Positions 8,333 through 16,117 of a stretch of DNA of 64,000 nucleotides are shown piece after piece. This DNA comes from CAZAFL01 sp964484465 (GTDB taxonomy: Bacteria > Bacteroidota > Ignavibacteria > UBA10030 > SZUA-254). Location of the stretch: NCBI GenBank assembly GCA_964484465.1, contig CAZAFL010000017.1:1-64000 (forward strand). Direction: 5' to 3'. The position numbers were made by a program, and so were the translations under genes. The notes below the pieces were generated by a model that saw only the letters and a list, made by a program, of their open reading frames with translations, was not told where the DNA came from and searched no databases. Within the stretch, counting starts at the first letter, position 1. Each line of letters starts with the position of its first letter.

Positions 8333-9874
8333 ATGTTTAAATCTTTTTTTTCCATTGTTGTAACATCTGTCATTCTGAGTAGTGTTGGTTATTCCCAGCC
8401 TACTCAAGATAAACCAGAAGCCTTTGGCGCGGGAGTCACCTTTGGCGGACTTTTTCCTTTGACTGATGTAAAGGGCGGACGCTTTGGCCCGTATGCGCGT
8501 CTGTTTGGTAGATATTATCCTTCCGAACATTTAGCAGCTGAAGCGGGAATCGGCTTGGGAACTCTTGAGGCATCCGAGATAGGCGGAAACTTTTTTTCCT
8601 CTACTATTATTCCCATCGACTTTCGTCTCATGCTTCAGCCGGTGAAGGAAGGAAAAATCACACCGTTTCTATTTGGCGGAATAGGTATTCTCCACTTCAA
8701 TCCTGTCGATAAACAGGACAACGACCTGTTGAGGAATTCCCAGGGTGCATACAATAAACAAACGGTGACAGCTCCGCTCGGTGCCGGTCTTCAATATTTT
8801 ATTACTGATAATACGGCGCTGGAACTGAACGGATCCTACAATATTACCCTTACCGACAATCTGGATGATGGTCAGCCGTATGGTAGCGCCCCCGGAAGCA
8901 ATGATGGATTTTGGGGAGTTGCTGTAAATTTCTTCTCATTTCTTTCTTCAGTCAACGATGATATCGACGGCGACGGTTTAAAAAATAATGAGGAGCATCA
9001 AATTGGCACTGATCCGTTTAATCCGGATACGGACGGTGACGGACTCACAGATGGAGAAGAGGTCCTGACCTATAAAACGAATCCCCTGAACCCGGATACT
9101 GACGGCGACGGGCTCAAGGACGGAGAAGAAGTTCACAAGTATCACACTGATCCTCTGAAGCGGGACACTGATGGCGATGGGTTGAGTGACGGTGATGAAG
9201 TGCTTTTGTACCACACAGATCCTCTTAAGGTCGATACCGATGGCGATGGGTTGAGTGACGGTGATGAAGTATTGAAGTATCACACCGACCCGTTAAAAGT
9301 CGATACTGATGGCGATGGGTTGAGTGACGGTGATGAAGTATTGAAGTATCACACCGACCCGTTAAAAGTTGATACTGATGGCGATGGGTTGAGTGACGGT
9401 GATGAAGTGCTGAAATACCATACTGACCCGTTGAAAATGGACACTGACGATGGGGGTATGCCGGATGGAAAAGAAATTCAGCTGGGTCTGAATCCTCTTG
9501 ACCCGAGTGATGATGTACCGATCATAAAACCGGGCGAACGTGTTATTCTTGAAGGAGTGAACTTTGAGACGGCAAAAACGACTCTTCTGCCTGGGGCAAA
9601 AGTGATCCTCGACCAGGTAGCTTCCAGCCTCAAGGCTTACCCGACTGCCGAGGTTGCCATTCATGGCCATACTGATAATGTCGGCGGGGCGAAATACAAC
9701 ATGAAACTCTCCCAGGGACGAGCCGAGTCTGTGAAGAATTATCTCGTTACGAAAGGGATTGATGCATCGCGCATCGCGACCAAAGGTTTTGGGTTTACCA
9801 AACCTATCGGTGATAACTCGACGAGTGAAGGCAGAGCCAAAAACCGCAGGATAGAATTTGTTCGGATTAAATAG
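8333..9874 (+). CDS. Outer-membrane protein with TSP3 repeats and OmpA domain
   Basis: A 513-residue protein in three parts. A signal peptide (FKSFFSIVVTSVILSSVGYSQ) leads into an N-terminal eight-strand-type beta-barrel (about 25-205). Eight calcium-binding thrombospondin type 3 units of 22-23 residues follow (about 210-391, consensus DTDGDGLSDGDEV). The C-terminal OmpA domain (about 400-513) has GHTDNVGGAKYNMKLSQGRA and the peptidoglycan-binding NRRIEF. The family anchors the outer membrane to peptidoglycan; the TSP3 region probably spans the periplasm as a Ca-stabilised rod. The ATG at 8333 is chosen because it starts the signal peptide; the frame is open from 8270, but that part covers the promoter. 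Confidence 0.93.
   Translation: MFKSFFSIVVTSVILSSVGYSQPTQDKPEAFGAGVTFGGLFPLTDVKGGRFGPYARLFGRYYPSEHLAAEAGIGLGTLEASEIGGNFFSSTIIPIDFRLMLQPVKEGKITPFLFGGIGILHFNPVDKQDNDLLRNSQGAYNKQTVTAPLGAGLQYFITDNTALELNGSYNITLTDNLDDGQPYGSAPGSNDGFWGVAVNFFSFLSSVNDDIDGDGLKNNEEHQIGTDPFNPDTDGDGLTDGEEVLTYKTNPLNPDTDGDGLKDGEEVHKYHTDPLKRDTDGDGLSDGDEVLLYHTDPLKVDTDGDGLSDGDEVLKYHTDPLKVDTDGDGLSDGDEVLKYHTDPLKVDTDGDGLSDGDEVLKYHTDPLKMDTDDGGMPDGKEIQLGLNPLDPSDDVPIIKPGERVILEGVNFETAKTTLLPGAKVILDQVASSLKAYPTAEVAIHGHTDNVGGAKYNMKLSQGRAESVKNYLVTKGIDASRIATKGFGFTKPIGDNSTSEGRAKNRRIEFVRIK
8960..9505 (+). repeat. Tandem 69-bp TSP3-coding repeats
   Basis: Eight in-frame units encode the TSP3 region of the OmpA-like gene. The four units from about 9165 to 9440 are nearly identical at the DNA level, with the same 32-nt core returning every 69 bp (for example at 9182, 9251, 9320 and 9389). 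The flanking units are diverged. Confidence 0.9.
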
Positions 9875-9900
9875 TCGGATATACGGAATAAATGTAGTTG

Positions 9901-9933
9901 ATCCCGATAGCAGTTGCTGTTGGGATTTTTTTT
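9901..9933 (+). terminator. Intrinsic terminator after the TSP3-OmpA gene
   Basis: A hairpin starting ATCCC and ending GGGAT (about 12 bp with some G-T pairs, tiny loop) runs straight into eight or more Ts, 26 nt after the stop codon. Confidence 0.8.
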
Positions 9934-9962
9934 GCATTTTTATTGGAATTGTCTTAACTTTG
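9932..9962 (+). promoter_or_regulatory. Bacteroidetes-type promoter of the acyl-CoA operon
   Basis: TTG, 20 nt, TAACTTTG (perfect -7 element), 22 nt before the thiolase ATG. Its TTG overlaps the T-tract of the preceding terminator. Confidence 0.7.
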
Positions 9963-9984
9963 ACCGAAGAAAATCGAATCAGAC

Positions 9985-11160
9985 ATGAGAGAAGTAGTTA
10001 TTACAAGCGCGTGTAGAACACCGATCGGTTCCTTCGGCGGCAGCCTGAGTTCCCTTCCTGCTCCTCGACTTGGTTCGTTAGTCATAGAAGAGGCCATCAA
10101 AAAGTCAGGCATCGGAAAAAAAGAAATTGATGAAGTGATCATGGGCTGTGTGTTAACAGCTGGTGTCGGACAGGCCCCAGCACGGCAAGCTGCAATATTC
10201 GCTGGATTACCCGCATCTGTTCAGGCGATGACCATCAACAAGGTTTGCGGGTCGGGGCTTAAAGCCATCATGCTTGCATCTCAGGCAATCGCACTCGGTG
10301 ATGCGGATATCGTTGTTGCGGGTGGAATGGAAAGCATGTCGAATACTCCATATCTGCTTGAAAAAGCCCGAACCGGCTATCGCATGGGGAATGCTCAACT
10401 CGTTGATTCGATGATCAAGGACGGTTTATGGGACGTCTATAACGATTTCCATATGGGGATGGCAGCGGAATTGTGTGCGAAGGAATGTGCCATACCCAGG
10501 GACGCACAGGACGAATTTGCGGTGCTGAGCTACCGACGTGCACTTGAGGCTCAAAAAAATTGCCACTTCAAAGAGGAAATAGTCCCTGTATCTATTCCCC
10601 AAAAAAACGGGGAGCCTCTGGTTGTAAAAGAAGATGAAGAACCGAAAAAAGTGAAATTTGATAGAATTGCAACTCTAAAACCAGCTTTTCTGAAGGACGG
10701 TACCGTTACAGCTGCAAATGCTTCAAAAATTAATGATGGCGCTGCAGCAGTTGTTGTCATGGCAAAGGATAGAGCAAAAACACTTGGGATTCCTGTGCTG
10801 GGGAAAATCGTCGCATCGGCATCCTCGGCAAAAAAACCTGAGTGGTTCACTACTGCACCTGCAGACGTCATTGCAAAAGTTCTTCAGAAAGCAGGATTAC
10901 AAAAAGAGGATATAGATTTATTTGAAATTAATGAAGCCTTTGCAGTCGTTAACCTTGCAGTCACTAATCTTCTGGGATTAGATGTGCAAAAAATAAATGT
11001 TAACGGAGGAGCCATTGCCCTCGGTCATCCCATCGGAGCGAGCGGCGCCAGGATTCTTGTTACCCTTTTGCATGCTATGAAACAACGAAACGCAAAAAGA
11101 GGTTTGGCGGCAATTTGTATCGGGGGAGGAGAAGCCAGCGGTATGATAGTAGAACGATAA
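9985..11160 (+). CDS. Acetyl-CoA C-acetyltransferase (thiolase)
   Basis: A 391-residue type II thiolase that condenses or cleaves acetoacetyl-CoA (or a longer 3-ketoacyl-CoA). The nucleophile is Cys88 in NKVCGSGLKA. The other active-site elements are NEAFAVV, GGAIALGHPIGASG (His) and the C-terminal CIGGGEASG (Cys). It is the first gene of an operon with 3-hydroxyacyl-CoA dehydrogenase (18 nt downstream) and acyl-CoA dehydrogenase, which suggests short-chain beta-oxidation or the reverse. Chain-length preference cannot be read from the sequence. Confidence 0.95.
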   Translation: MREVVITSACRTPIGSFGGSLSSLPAPRLGSLVIEEAIKKSGIGKKEIDEVIMGCVLTAGVGQAPARQAAIFAGLPASVQAMTINKVCGSGLKAIMLASQAIALGDADIVVAGGMESMSNTPYLLEKARTGYRMGNAQLVDSMIKDGLWDVYNDFHMGMAAELCAKECAIPRDAQDEFAVLSYRRALEAQKNCHFKEEIVPVSIPQKNGEPLVVKEDEEPKKVKFDRIATLKPAFLKDGTVTAANASKINDGAAAVVVMAKDRAKTLGIPVLGKIVASASSAKKPEWFTTAPADVIAKVLQKAGLQKEDIDLFEINEAFAVVNLAVTNLLGLDVQKINVNGGAIALGHPIGASGARILVTLLHAMKQRNAKRGLAAICIGGGEASGMIVER

Positions 11161-11178
11161 TGTTAAAAATCTGACGGG

Positions 11179-12036
11179 ATGGAAATCAGGAACGTTACTG
11201 TTATCGGTGCCGGAACTATGGGCAATGGAATTGCCCACACGTTTGCGCAATTCGGTTTTTCAGTTACTCTCCACGATATCAAGCCTGCATTTATCGAACG
11301 AGGACTTGCTGCTATTCGTACCAACCTCGACCGCCAGGTAAAAAAAGGTCTGCTCATCGATGACCAAAAAGCTCAGATTCTTTCCCGTATCCGGACAACT
11401 ACCTCTCTTCAGGAATCAGCACAGAATGCCGACCTCATCGTTGAAGCGGCAACGGAGGACAAGGCAATCAAAATTGATATTTTTCGTGCAGTGGACGCCT
11501 CGTCGGGGTCGCATGCAATTTTAGCCTCCAATACCTCTTCAATCTCTATCACCGAAATTGCGGCAAGTACAAAACGGCCGGCAAATGTTATCGGAATGCA
11601 TTTCATGAATCCCGTGCCGGTGATGAAGCTGGTGGAAGTTATCCGCGGGCTCGCAACCTCTGATGACACATTTCAGACTGTTAAATCGGTAAGCCTACAG
11701 CTCGGCAAGGAGCCGGTAGAAGTGAACGATTATCCCGGGTTTATCTCCAACCGAATTTTGCTGCCGATGATTAATGAAGCGATTTATTGTGTTATGGAAG
11801 GGGTAGCTTCGCCGGAATCAGTTGACACTGTAATGAAATTAGGAATGAATCATCCCATGGGCCCTCTCGCTCTCGCGGATTTCATCGGGCTCGACGTCTG
11901 CCTGGCGATCATGAATGTGCTGCACACCGGGCTTGGAGACTCAAAATACAGACCTTGCCCCTTGCTCAAGAAAATGGTTACCGCTGGCCGGTTAGGACGT
12001 AAGACAGGCAAAGGGTTTTATGAATATACTGCCTGA
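11179..12036 (+). CDS. 3-hydroxybutyryl-CoA dehydrogenase
   Basis: A 285-residue NAD(P)-dependent dehydrogenase converting 3-hydroxyacyl-CoA to 3-ketoacyl-CoA. The Rossmann motif VIGAGTMGNGIA starts at residue 8. The catalytic region GMHFMNPVPVMKLVE contains the conserved His, and NRILLPMINEA lies in the C-terminal helical dimerisation domain, which ends with GRKTGKGFYEY. The size fits the stand-alone Hbd type, without a crotonase fusion. It sits between thiolase and acyl-CoA dehydrogenase with short gaps. No enoyl-CoA hydratase gene lies in the cluster. Confidence 0.95.
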   Translation: MEIRNVTVIGAGTMGNGIAHTFAQFGFSVTLHDIKPAFIERGLAAIRTNLDRQVKKGLLIDDQKAQILSRIRTTTSLQESAQNADLIVEAATEDKAIKIDIFRAVDASSGSHAILASNTSSISITEIAASTKRPANVIGMHFMNPVPVMKLVEVIRGLATSDDTFQTVKSVSLQLGKEPVEVNDYPGFISNRILLPMINEAIYCVMEGVASPESVDTVMKLGMNHPMGPLALADFIGLDVCLAIMNVLHTGLGDSKYRPCPLLKKMVTAGRLGRKTGKGFYEYTA

Positions 12037-12069
12037 GCCTGTCTGAACAATTGAGAAGGAATCTAGTCG

Positions 12070-13212
12070 ATGACATTTGATTTTACTGAAACTCATCTTA
12101 TGATTAAAGAGACCGCACGAAAATTTGCGGAGGAAGAACTTTCTTCGACTGCTTCCATGCGGGATGAAAAGGAAGAGTTCCCTTACGAGGCGGTAAAAAA
12201 ACTCGGAGAGCTCGGTTTCATGGGAATGATGGTCCCTGAAGAATATGGCGGAGCGGGTCTCGATACGATAAGTTACGTTCTTGCAATGGAAGAGATATCA
12301 AAGGTGGATGCTTCCTGCGGCGTGATCATGTCTGTTAATAATTCCCTTGTCTGTCATGGCTTGAAGGAATGGGGAACGGAAAGCCAAAAGCAAAAATATC
12401 TGGTTCCTCTTGCCGGTGGGAAAAAACTTGGTGCATTTGCATTATCAGAACCCGAAGCAGGCAGCGACGCATCAAACCAGCGGACAACTGCAGTTCGCCA
12501 GGGAGATTCATATATTATCAACGGTACGAAGAACTTTATTACCAATGGCTCGAATGCAGATGTCATTCTGGTCATGGCAAGTACCGATAAAACAAAAGGC
12601 CCGCATGGAGTGAGCACATTCATCGTGGAAAAAGGGACACCTGGATTGAGTGTAGCAAAAAAAGAGAAAAAATTGGGGATTCGCAGCTCAGACACTGTTT
12701 CACTTGCTTTTCAGGATTGTCAGGTTCCTGCCGATAATATTATCGGAGGGGAGGGATTTGGATTCAAATTTGCAATGAAAACCCTCGATGGAGGGAGAAT
12801 AGGGATTGCTGCGCAGGCATTAGGCATTGCCCAGGCTTCACTTTCGGCTTCCATAGCATACGCAAAACAAAGAAAAGCCTTTGGCAAGTACATAGCCAAT
12901 TTTCAAGCTATCCAGTTCAAGATTGCCGATATGGCGGTTAAAGTGGATGCGGCTCGAATGTTACTCTTGAAAGCAGCCTATATAAAAGACGCTGAGAAGC
13001 CATACAGTGAGGCGGCGGCGATTGCAAAATTATTCGCGTCAAAGATAGCAGTTGATTCAGCGCTGGATGCAATTCAAATTCACGGGGGTTATGGCTATAT
13101 TCGGGAATATAATGTCGAACGCTATTTACGCGATGCAAAAATAACCGAAATTTATGAAGGCACTTCCGAAATTCAACGACTGGTTATTGCCCGTTCTATC
13201 CTTAAGGACTAA
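12070..13212 (+). CDS. Short-chain acyl-CoA dehydrogenase
   Basis: A 380-residue FAD enzyme that introduces the alpha-beta double bond into acyl-CoA. Signature stretches are GAFALSEPEAGSDA (FAD/substrate) and the C-terminal QIHGGYGYIREYNVERYLRD. The motif KITEIYEGTSEIQ carries the catalytic Glu at the position used by short- and medium-chain enzymes. A GAAGGA-like Shine-Dalgarno precedes the ATG. It is the third gene of the operon. Its electron acceptor ETF is not encoded in this window. Butyryl-CoA is a likely substrate given the neighbours, but this is inference. Confidence 0.95.
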   Translation: MTFDFTETHLMIKETARKFAEEELSSTASMRDEKEEFPYEAVKKLGELGFMGMMVPEEYGGAGLDTISYVLAMEEISKVDASCGVIMSVNNSLVCHGLKEWGTESQKQKYLVPLAGGKKLGAFALSEPEAGSDASNQRTTAVRQGDSYIINGTKNFITNGSNADVILVMASTDKTKGPHGVSTFIVEKGTPGLSVAKKEKKLGIRSSDTVSLAFQDCQVPADNIIGGEGFGFKFAMKTLDGGRIGIAAQALGIAQASLSASIAYAKQRKAFGKYIANFQAIQFKIADMAVKVDAARMLLLKAAYIKDAEKPYSEAAAIAKLFASKIAVDSALDAIQIHGGYGYIREYNVERYLRDAKITEIYEGTSEIQRLVIARSILKD

Positions 13213-13254
13213 TACAAACATTAAAAATCAATCATTTCAGAAAGGAGTTCTAGT

Positions 13255-13746
13255 ATGCAAAAAAAAATCTGGTTACCGCTCCTGATGTTTTTAACGATTG
13301 TACTGATACATGGCAACAGCTTTGGGCAAAAATATGCCGCTGACGCAAAATTTGGACTTTCATTTCTTTCGGGACGAGGCAGTGGCTCATCAGGCGTTTT
13401 GTTTGGGGGCGCATTGGATATTCCAGTTGGCCAAGGCTTATATGCCCGGCCGGAGCTCAATATTACTACTCATAGCGATACCCCGATCGAACTGGCAGGA
13501 GGTTTAAAGTATAATATTCCGAATACGAACACGGCAACGCAATTCTATGTGGATGGGGGAATAGGGATATGGTTTTATAGCGGTGGCCCATATGTTGGTC
13601 TGGATTTCACCGGGGGTGCGATTTTCCCATTATCGGATAGCAATTTGAAGATTCCGGCAGAAGTCCGCATAGGGCCAATATTTGCTACAGGTTCTACGGT
13701 TTTTCAGGTAACCCTCACCAGCGGGGTCAGATTTGTGATACCTTAG
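13255..13746 (+). CDS. Small outer-membrane beta-barrel protein, unknown function
   Basis: A 163-residue protein with a signal peptide (KIWLPLLMFLTIVLIHGNSFGQ). The mature part has Gly-rich alternating strands, including the pattern FYVDGGIGIWFYSGGPYVGL, and ends in a hydrophobic strand. This fits an eight-strand barrel. A strong AAGGAG Shine-Dalgarno precedes the ATG. It lies 42 nt after acyl-CoA dehydrogenase with no terminator between them, so it may be co-transcribed. I do not recognise a named family. Confidence 0.8.
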   Translation: MQKKIWLPLLMFLTIVLIHGNSFGQKYAADAKFGLSFLSGRGSGSSGVLFGGALDIPVGQGLYARPELNITTHSDTPIELAGGLKYNIPNTNTATQFYVDGGIGIWFYSGGPYVGLDFTGGAIFPLSDSNLKIPAEVRIGPIFATGSTVFQVTLTSGVRFVIP

Positions 13747-13843
13747 GATTTGATTAAAATCGCCTGTTTTCGTTAATTTTTAGCATTCTTAAGCCTGATA
13801 TAGCCTTAGGGATTTCACTTCAAGAAATAGGCGAAAAAAAGAC

Positions 13844-13874
13844 TTGACAAATAAATTTTTTTTTGGTATACTTT
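13844..13874 (+). promoter_or_regulatory. Strong promoter of the 13947 barrel gene
   Basis: TTGACA, 17 nt, TATACT is a near-consensus sigma-70 promoter. It also fits TTG-N20-TATACTTT. A T9 run lies in the spacer. It sits in the 200-bp gap 13747-13946, in which I see nothing else definite. Confidence 0.7.
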
Positions 13875-13946
13875 CAGCGTTGTTTTTGAACTGTAAATAC
13901 AAATAAACTAATTCACTAAATATCCAAATAAATGGAAGGGATACAA

Positions 13947-14507
13947 ATGAAAAGAATTGCTCTCGTTTTGATAGCAATTGCAATACTTAGCGCCTCCGCC
14001 TTGGCTGGCGATATGGCAAAATCAGGACAATGGGGTATCCAGACATCATTGAGTGCGGGTACATCTCCTCAGTCCGTCACCTCAGTTGGTTTCAAATTCA
14101 TGGCTTCTGAGAATCTTGCTATTCGTCTAAAGGCAGGTTTTTCCAGCTTTACTCCACCCGTAGCATCGGGCACAAGCAGCAGTTCGACCAGCGGTTATGA
14201 ATTTGCTGGCGGATTTGAATATCACATGGAAAGCAAGGGTGGCAGTGTTTCTCCGTATGTTGGCTTACAGTTTGGATATGGCGGAGAGTCTCTTCCTACC
14301 CCTCAGGGTGGAACAGTAAATAATGCCTCCGAATGGGATGTCGACGGAGTATTTGGTGGTGAGTATTTCTTTTCAAGCAATTTTTCATGGGCTGGTGAAA
14401 TTGGCATCGGCTACGCCAATGCAAGCACTGGCGCATCAGGTGTTGATTCCGGACATGGGTTTGGTACAACATCAGCAACAATGATTGCAACGTGGTACTT
14501 GAATTAA
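13947..14507 (+). CDS. Outer-membrane beta-barrel protein
   Basis: A 186-residue protein with a signal peptide (MKRIALVLIAIAILSASALA) and a Gly/Ser-rich barrel of alternating strands, including GYEFAGGFEYHME and YVGLQFGYGGES. It ends in TSATMIATWYLN. It resembles the small porin-like 'outer membrane beta-barrel' domain proteins; no specific function is visible. The second ATG is used because GGAAGGG lies about six bases before it and it directly begins the signal peptide; an in-frame ATG at 13932 is less likely. It is monocistronic, between a strong promoter and a terminator. Confidence 0.85.
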   Translation: MKRIALVLIAIAILSASALAGDMAKSGQWGIQTSLSAGTSPQSVTSVGFKFMASENLAIRLKAGFSSFTPPVASGTSSSSTSGYEFAGGFEYHMESKGGSVSPYVGLQFGYGGESLPTPQGGTVNNASEWDVDGVFGGEYFFSSNFSWAGEIGIGYANASTGASGVDSGHGFGTTSATMIATWYLN

Positions 14508-14530
14508 TTAGCTGAATTCCGAAGCTATAA

Positions 14531-14560
14531 GGCGTCTTGTTCGATACAAGACGCCTTTTG
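14531..14560 (+). terminator. Intrinsic terminator
   Basis: A perfect 10-bp stem, GGCGTCTTGT/ACAAGACGCC, with a 5-nt loop is followed by TTTTG and T-rich sequence, 23 nt after the stop of the barrel gene. Confidence 0.9.
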
Positions 14561-14588
14561 TGTTTCTTAGGAATGCAGTTTATAGATA
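14558..14588 (+). promoter_or_regulatory. Possible promoter of the 14608 gene
   Basis: TTG, 20 nt, TATAGATA. The spacing fits the local pattern, but the -7 element is poor. It starts in the tail of the previous terminator. Confidence 0.35.
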
Positions 14589-14607
14589 ATTACATTTGGA
14601 GGATCTT

Positions 14608-15996
14608 ATGAAAAAAACTCTTTCAATTTTGTTTTTCCTGATTGTTGTTTCAACAATGGTATTCTCACAGGCAAAGCCTGGAGGCATTGCCCGTGAGGCT
14701 GCAATGGGTGGTTCTCAGGCTGGAACAGGGTTGGTACTCAATCCGTTTATTATGGATGATCCTTCCCTCATGCTTGTGAATCCCGCTTATCAGGCATGGT
14801 ACAGAGATTATGGCTGGGTAAACATCGCCGGTGGTGCATTAACAGGCACCTCGACTGGCGGTGGTCCTGTTGGGAACGATGGCTACGGGCATCAAAATGC
14901 GGGAGTTGCGTTTAGTCTCAATGACAGCTGGAATCTTGGTGGAATTTTGAGCTATGACCCCACCGCAGTGAATTTTGTCAGCACGACTATTTCCGGAGTT
15001 GCAGTCCCGGGATTCGCTTCATTTCCTTCAATTGTCCAGGGTCGCGCTCCACAGCCAATTCCTGCTGTAGCGAATGTATGGGAAGTAGTTGCATCCCACC
15101 ACGTGAGTTCCATGGATTTAGGCCTCGGATTTATGTATGGGTGGTCTAATTCGGATTTGAAAAACAGCGCGGCTAATCCCCGGAATACCGAAGCTTCGTC
15201 AAACATGTTCGGATTTCGAGCCGGGGCAATTTTCAATTTAACGAATGAAGATGTTCTCGACTTAAGTGGGGCATTGCGGTTTGAAAATGCCACCGACAAG
15301 ATCGAAAATTCGGGAGGAAGCGCAGGGAATTATTCTGCTTCAGGTACTGAATTCCAGTTTACAGGTCGTCTGAAATGCAAGGCTTCCAATAAGGTTAATT
15401 TCATACCGTATGGATTCCTTGGCATTTTGAATGCAGATCCTAAAGAAAATACTCCCCCCGTCGGCACAGCTGCAACAACAGTCGTTGAACATGCAAATAT
15501 TCTCGCGTATGGGTTTGGCGCAGGAGGTGAGTACAGGACTCAAACGTTTTACCTTGCAGGCGGAGTCAGTTGGCAGTCAGCACGATTGAGAGGGGAATAC
15601 ACACCTACGAGCGCAGCCGGCACAACCACCAATACGACGACGTATAGTGCGATTCCGGTGGTCAACCTTGGTGCAGAATGGTGGTTTACTGACTGGTTGG
15701 CAGGCCGAGGAGGATATTATCGCTCAATTGGTAATGTCAACATAAAGTCCGAGTCTAACGCAAATGTCAGTGAAGGCAACGTTTCAGCTCCGAACAGTTT
15801 CGTTGCTATCGGCGGACTTAATCCTGCTACTTGGGATGGTCTTGTAACTCTGGGCCTTGGTTTTAAGTTCGGCAACTGGTCGCTCGACGCAACAGTGAGT
15901 GATGAAGCTCTCCGTCGTGGCCTCGGGCTTATCGGTGCGCAGGACAACATCAACACCTTTGGCTACATGACGGCAAGTTATAATTTTGCGGAATAG
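14608..15996 (+). CDS. Outer-membrane beta-barrel protein, FadL/PorV-like N-terminus
   Basis: A 462-residue protein with a signal peptide (MKKTLSILFFLIVVSTMVFSQ). The mature N-terminus REAAMGGSQAGTGL, then DDPSLMLVNPAYQ, resembles the OmpP1/FadL/PorV group, in which a DPSA-NPA motif follows the signal peptide. The rest is a long series of barrel strands ending NTFGYMTASYNFAE. The ATG at 14608 has GGAGGA seven bases upstream, so the TTG at 14596 is ignored. A transport role for hydrophobic compounds or a type IX secretion role is possible, but neither is shown. Confidence 0.8.
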   Translation: MKKTLSILFFLIVVSTMVFSQAKPGGIAREAAMGGSQAGTGLVLNPFIMDDPSLMLVNPAYQAWYRDYGWVNIAGGALTGTSTGGGPVGNDGYGHQNAGVAFSLNDSWNLGGILSYDPTAVNFVSTTISGVAVPGFASFPSIVQGRAPQPIPAVANVWEVVASHHVSSMDLGLGFMYGWSNSDLKNSAANPRNTEASSNMFGFRAGAIFNLTNEDVLDLSGALRFENATDKIENSGGSAGNYSASGTEFQFTGRLKCKASNKVNFIPYGFLGILNADPKENTPPVGTAATTVVEHANILAYGFGAGGEYRTQTFYLAGGVSWQSARLRGEYTPTSAAGTTTNTTTYSAIPVVNLGAEWWFTDWLAGRGGYYRSIGNVNIKSESNANVSEGNVSAPNSFVAIGGLNPATWDGLVTLGLGFKFGNWSLDATVSDEALRRGLGLIGAQDNINTFGYMTASYNFAE

Positions 15997-16020
15997 TTAT
16001 CTTCTGTGTATTTCTTCCGG

Positions 16021-16053
16021 AGGGCGATCAGCGTTTATGATCGCCCTTTTTTT
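16021..16053 (+). terminator. Intrinsic terminator
   Basis: A perfect 9-bp stem, GGGCGATCA/TGATCGCCC, with a 7-nt loop and seven Ts, 24 nt after the preceding stop. Confidence 0.92.
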
Positions 16054-16055
16054 AT

Positions 16056-16085
16056 TTGAACACATTTCAAATATTTGTACATTCC
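16056..16085 (+). promoter_or_regulatory. Possible promoter of the kinase operon
   Basis: TTG, 19 nt, TACATTCC, between the terminator and the kinase ATG at 16118. One base shorter than the usual spacing here. Confidence 0.35.
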
Positions 16086-16117
16086 AGTAAATCTCGGTCG
16101 TATTATTTCTCTTTGTA

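Noticed and set aside
7436..8530. A 364-codon open frame on the minus strand opposite rho
   Set aside because: It is antisense to a fully conserved rho gene, its translation has no family features, and it runs through the next gene's promoter.
8960..9505. Regular repeats that could be taken for a CRISPR array
   Set aside because: The units are in frame, encode calcium-binding TSP3 motifs and have no unique spacers.
13747..13843. Possible terminator after the 13255 barrel gene
   Set aside because: Only distant or very short complementary stretches (such as TCGCCT with AGGCGA about 65 nt apart) could be found, none with a proper stem and T-run.
14591..14598. TACATTTG, a perfect -7 element
   Set aside because: It overlaps the Shine-Dalgarno of the 14608 gene and has no TTG 19-21 nt upstream.
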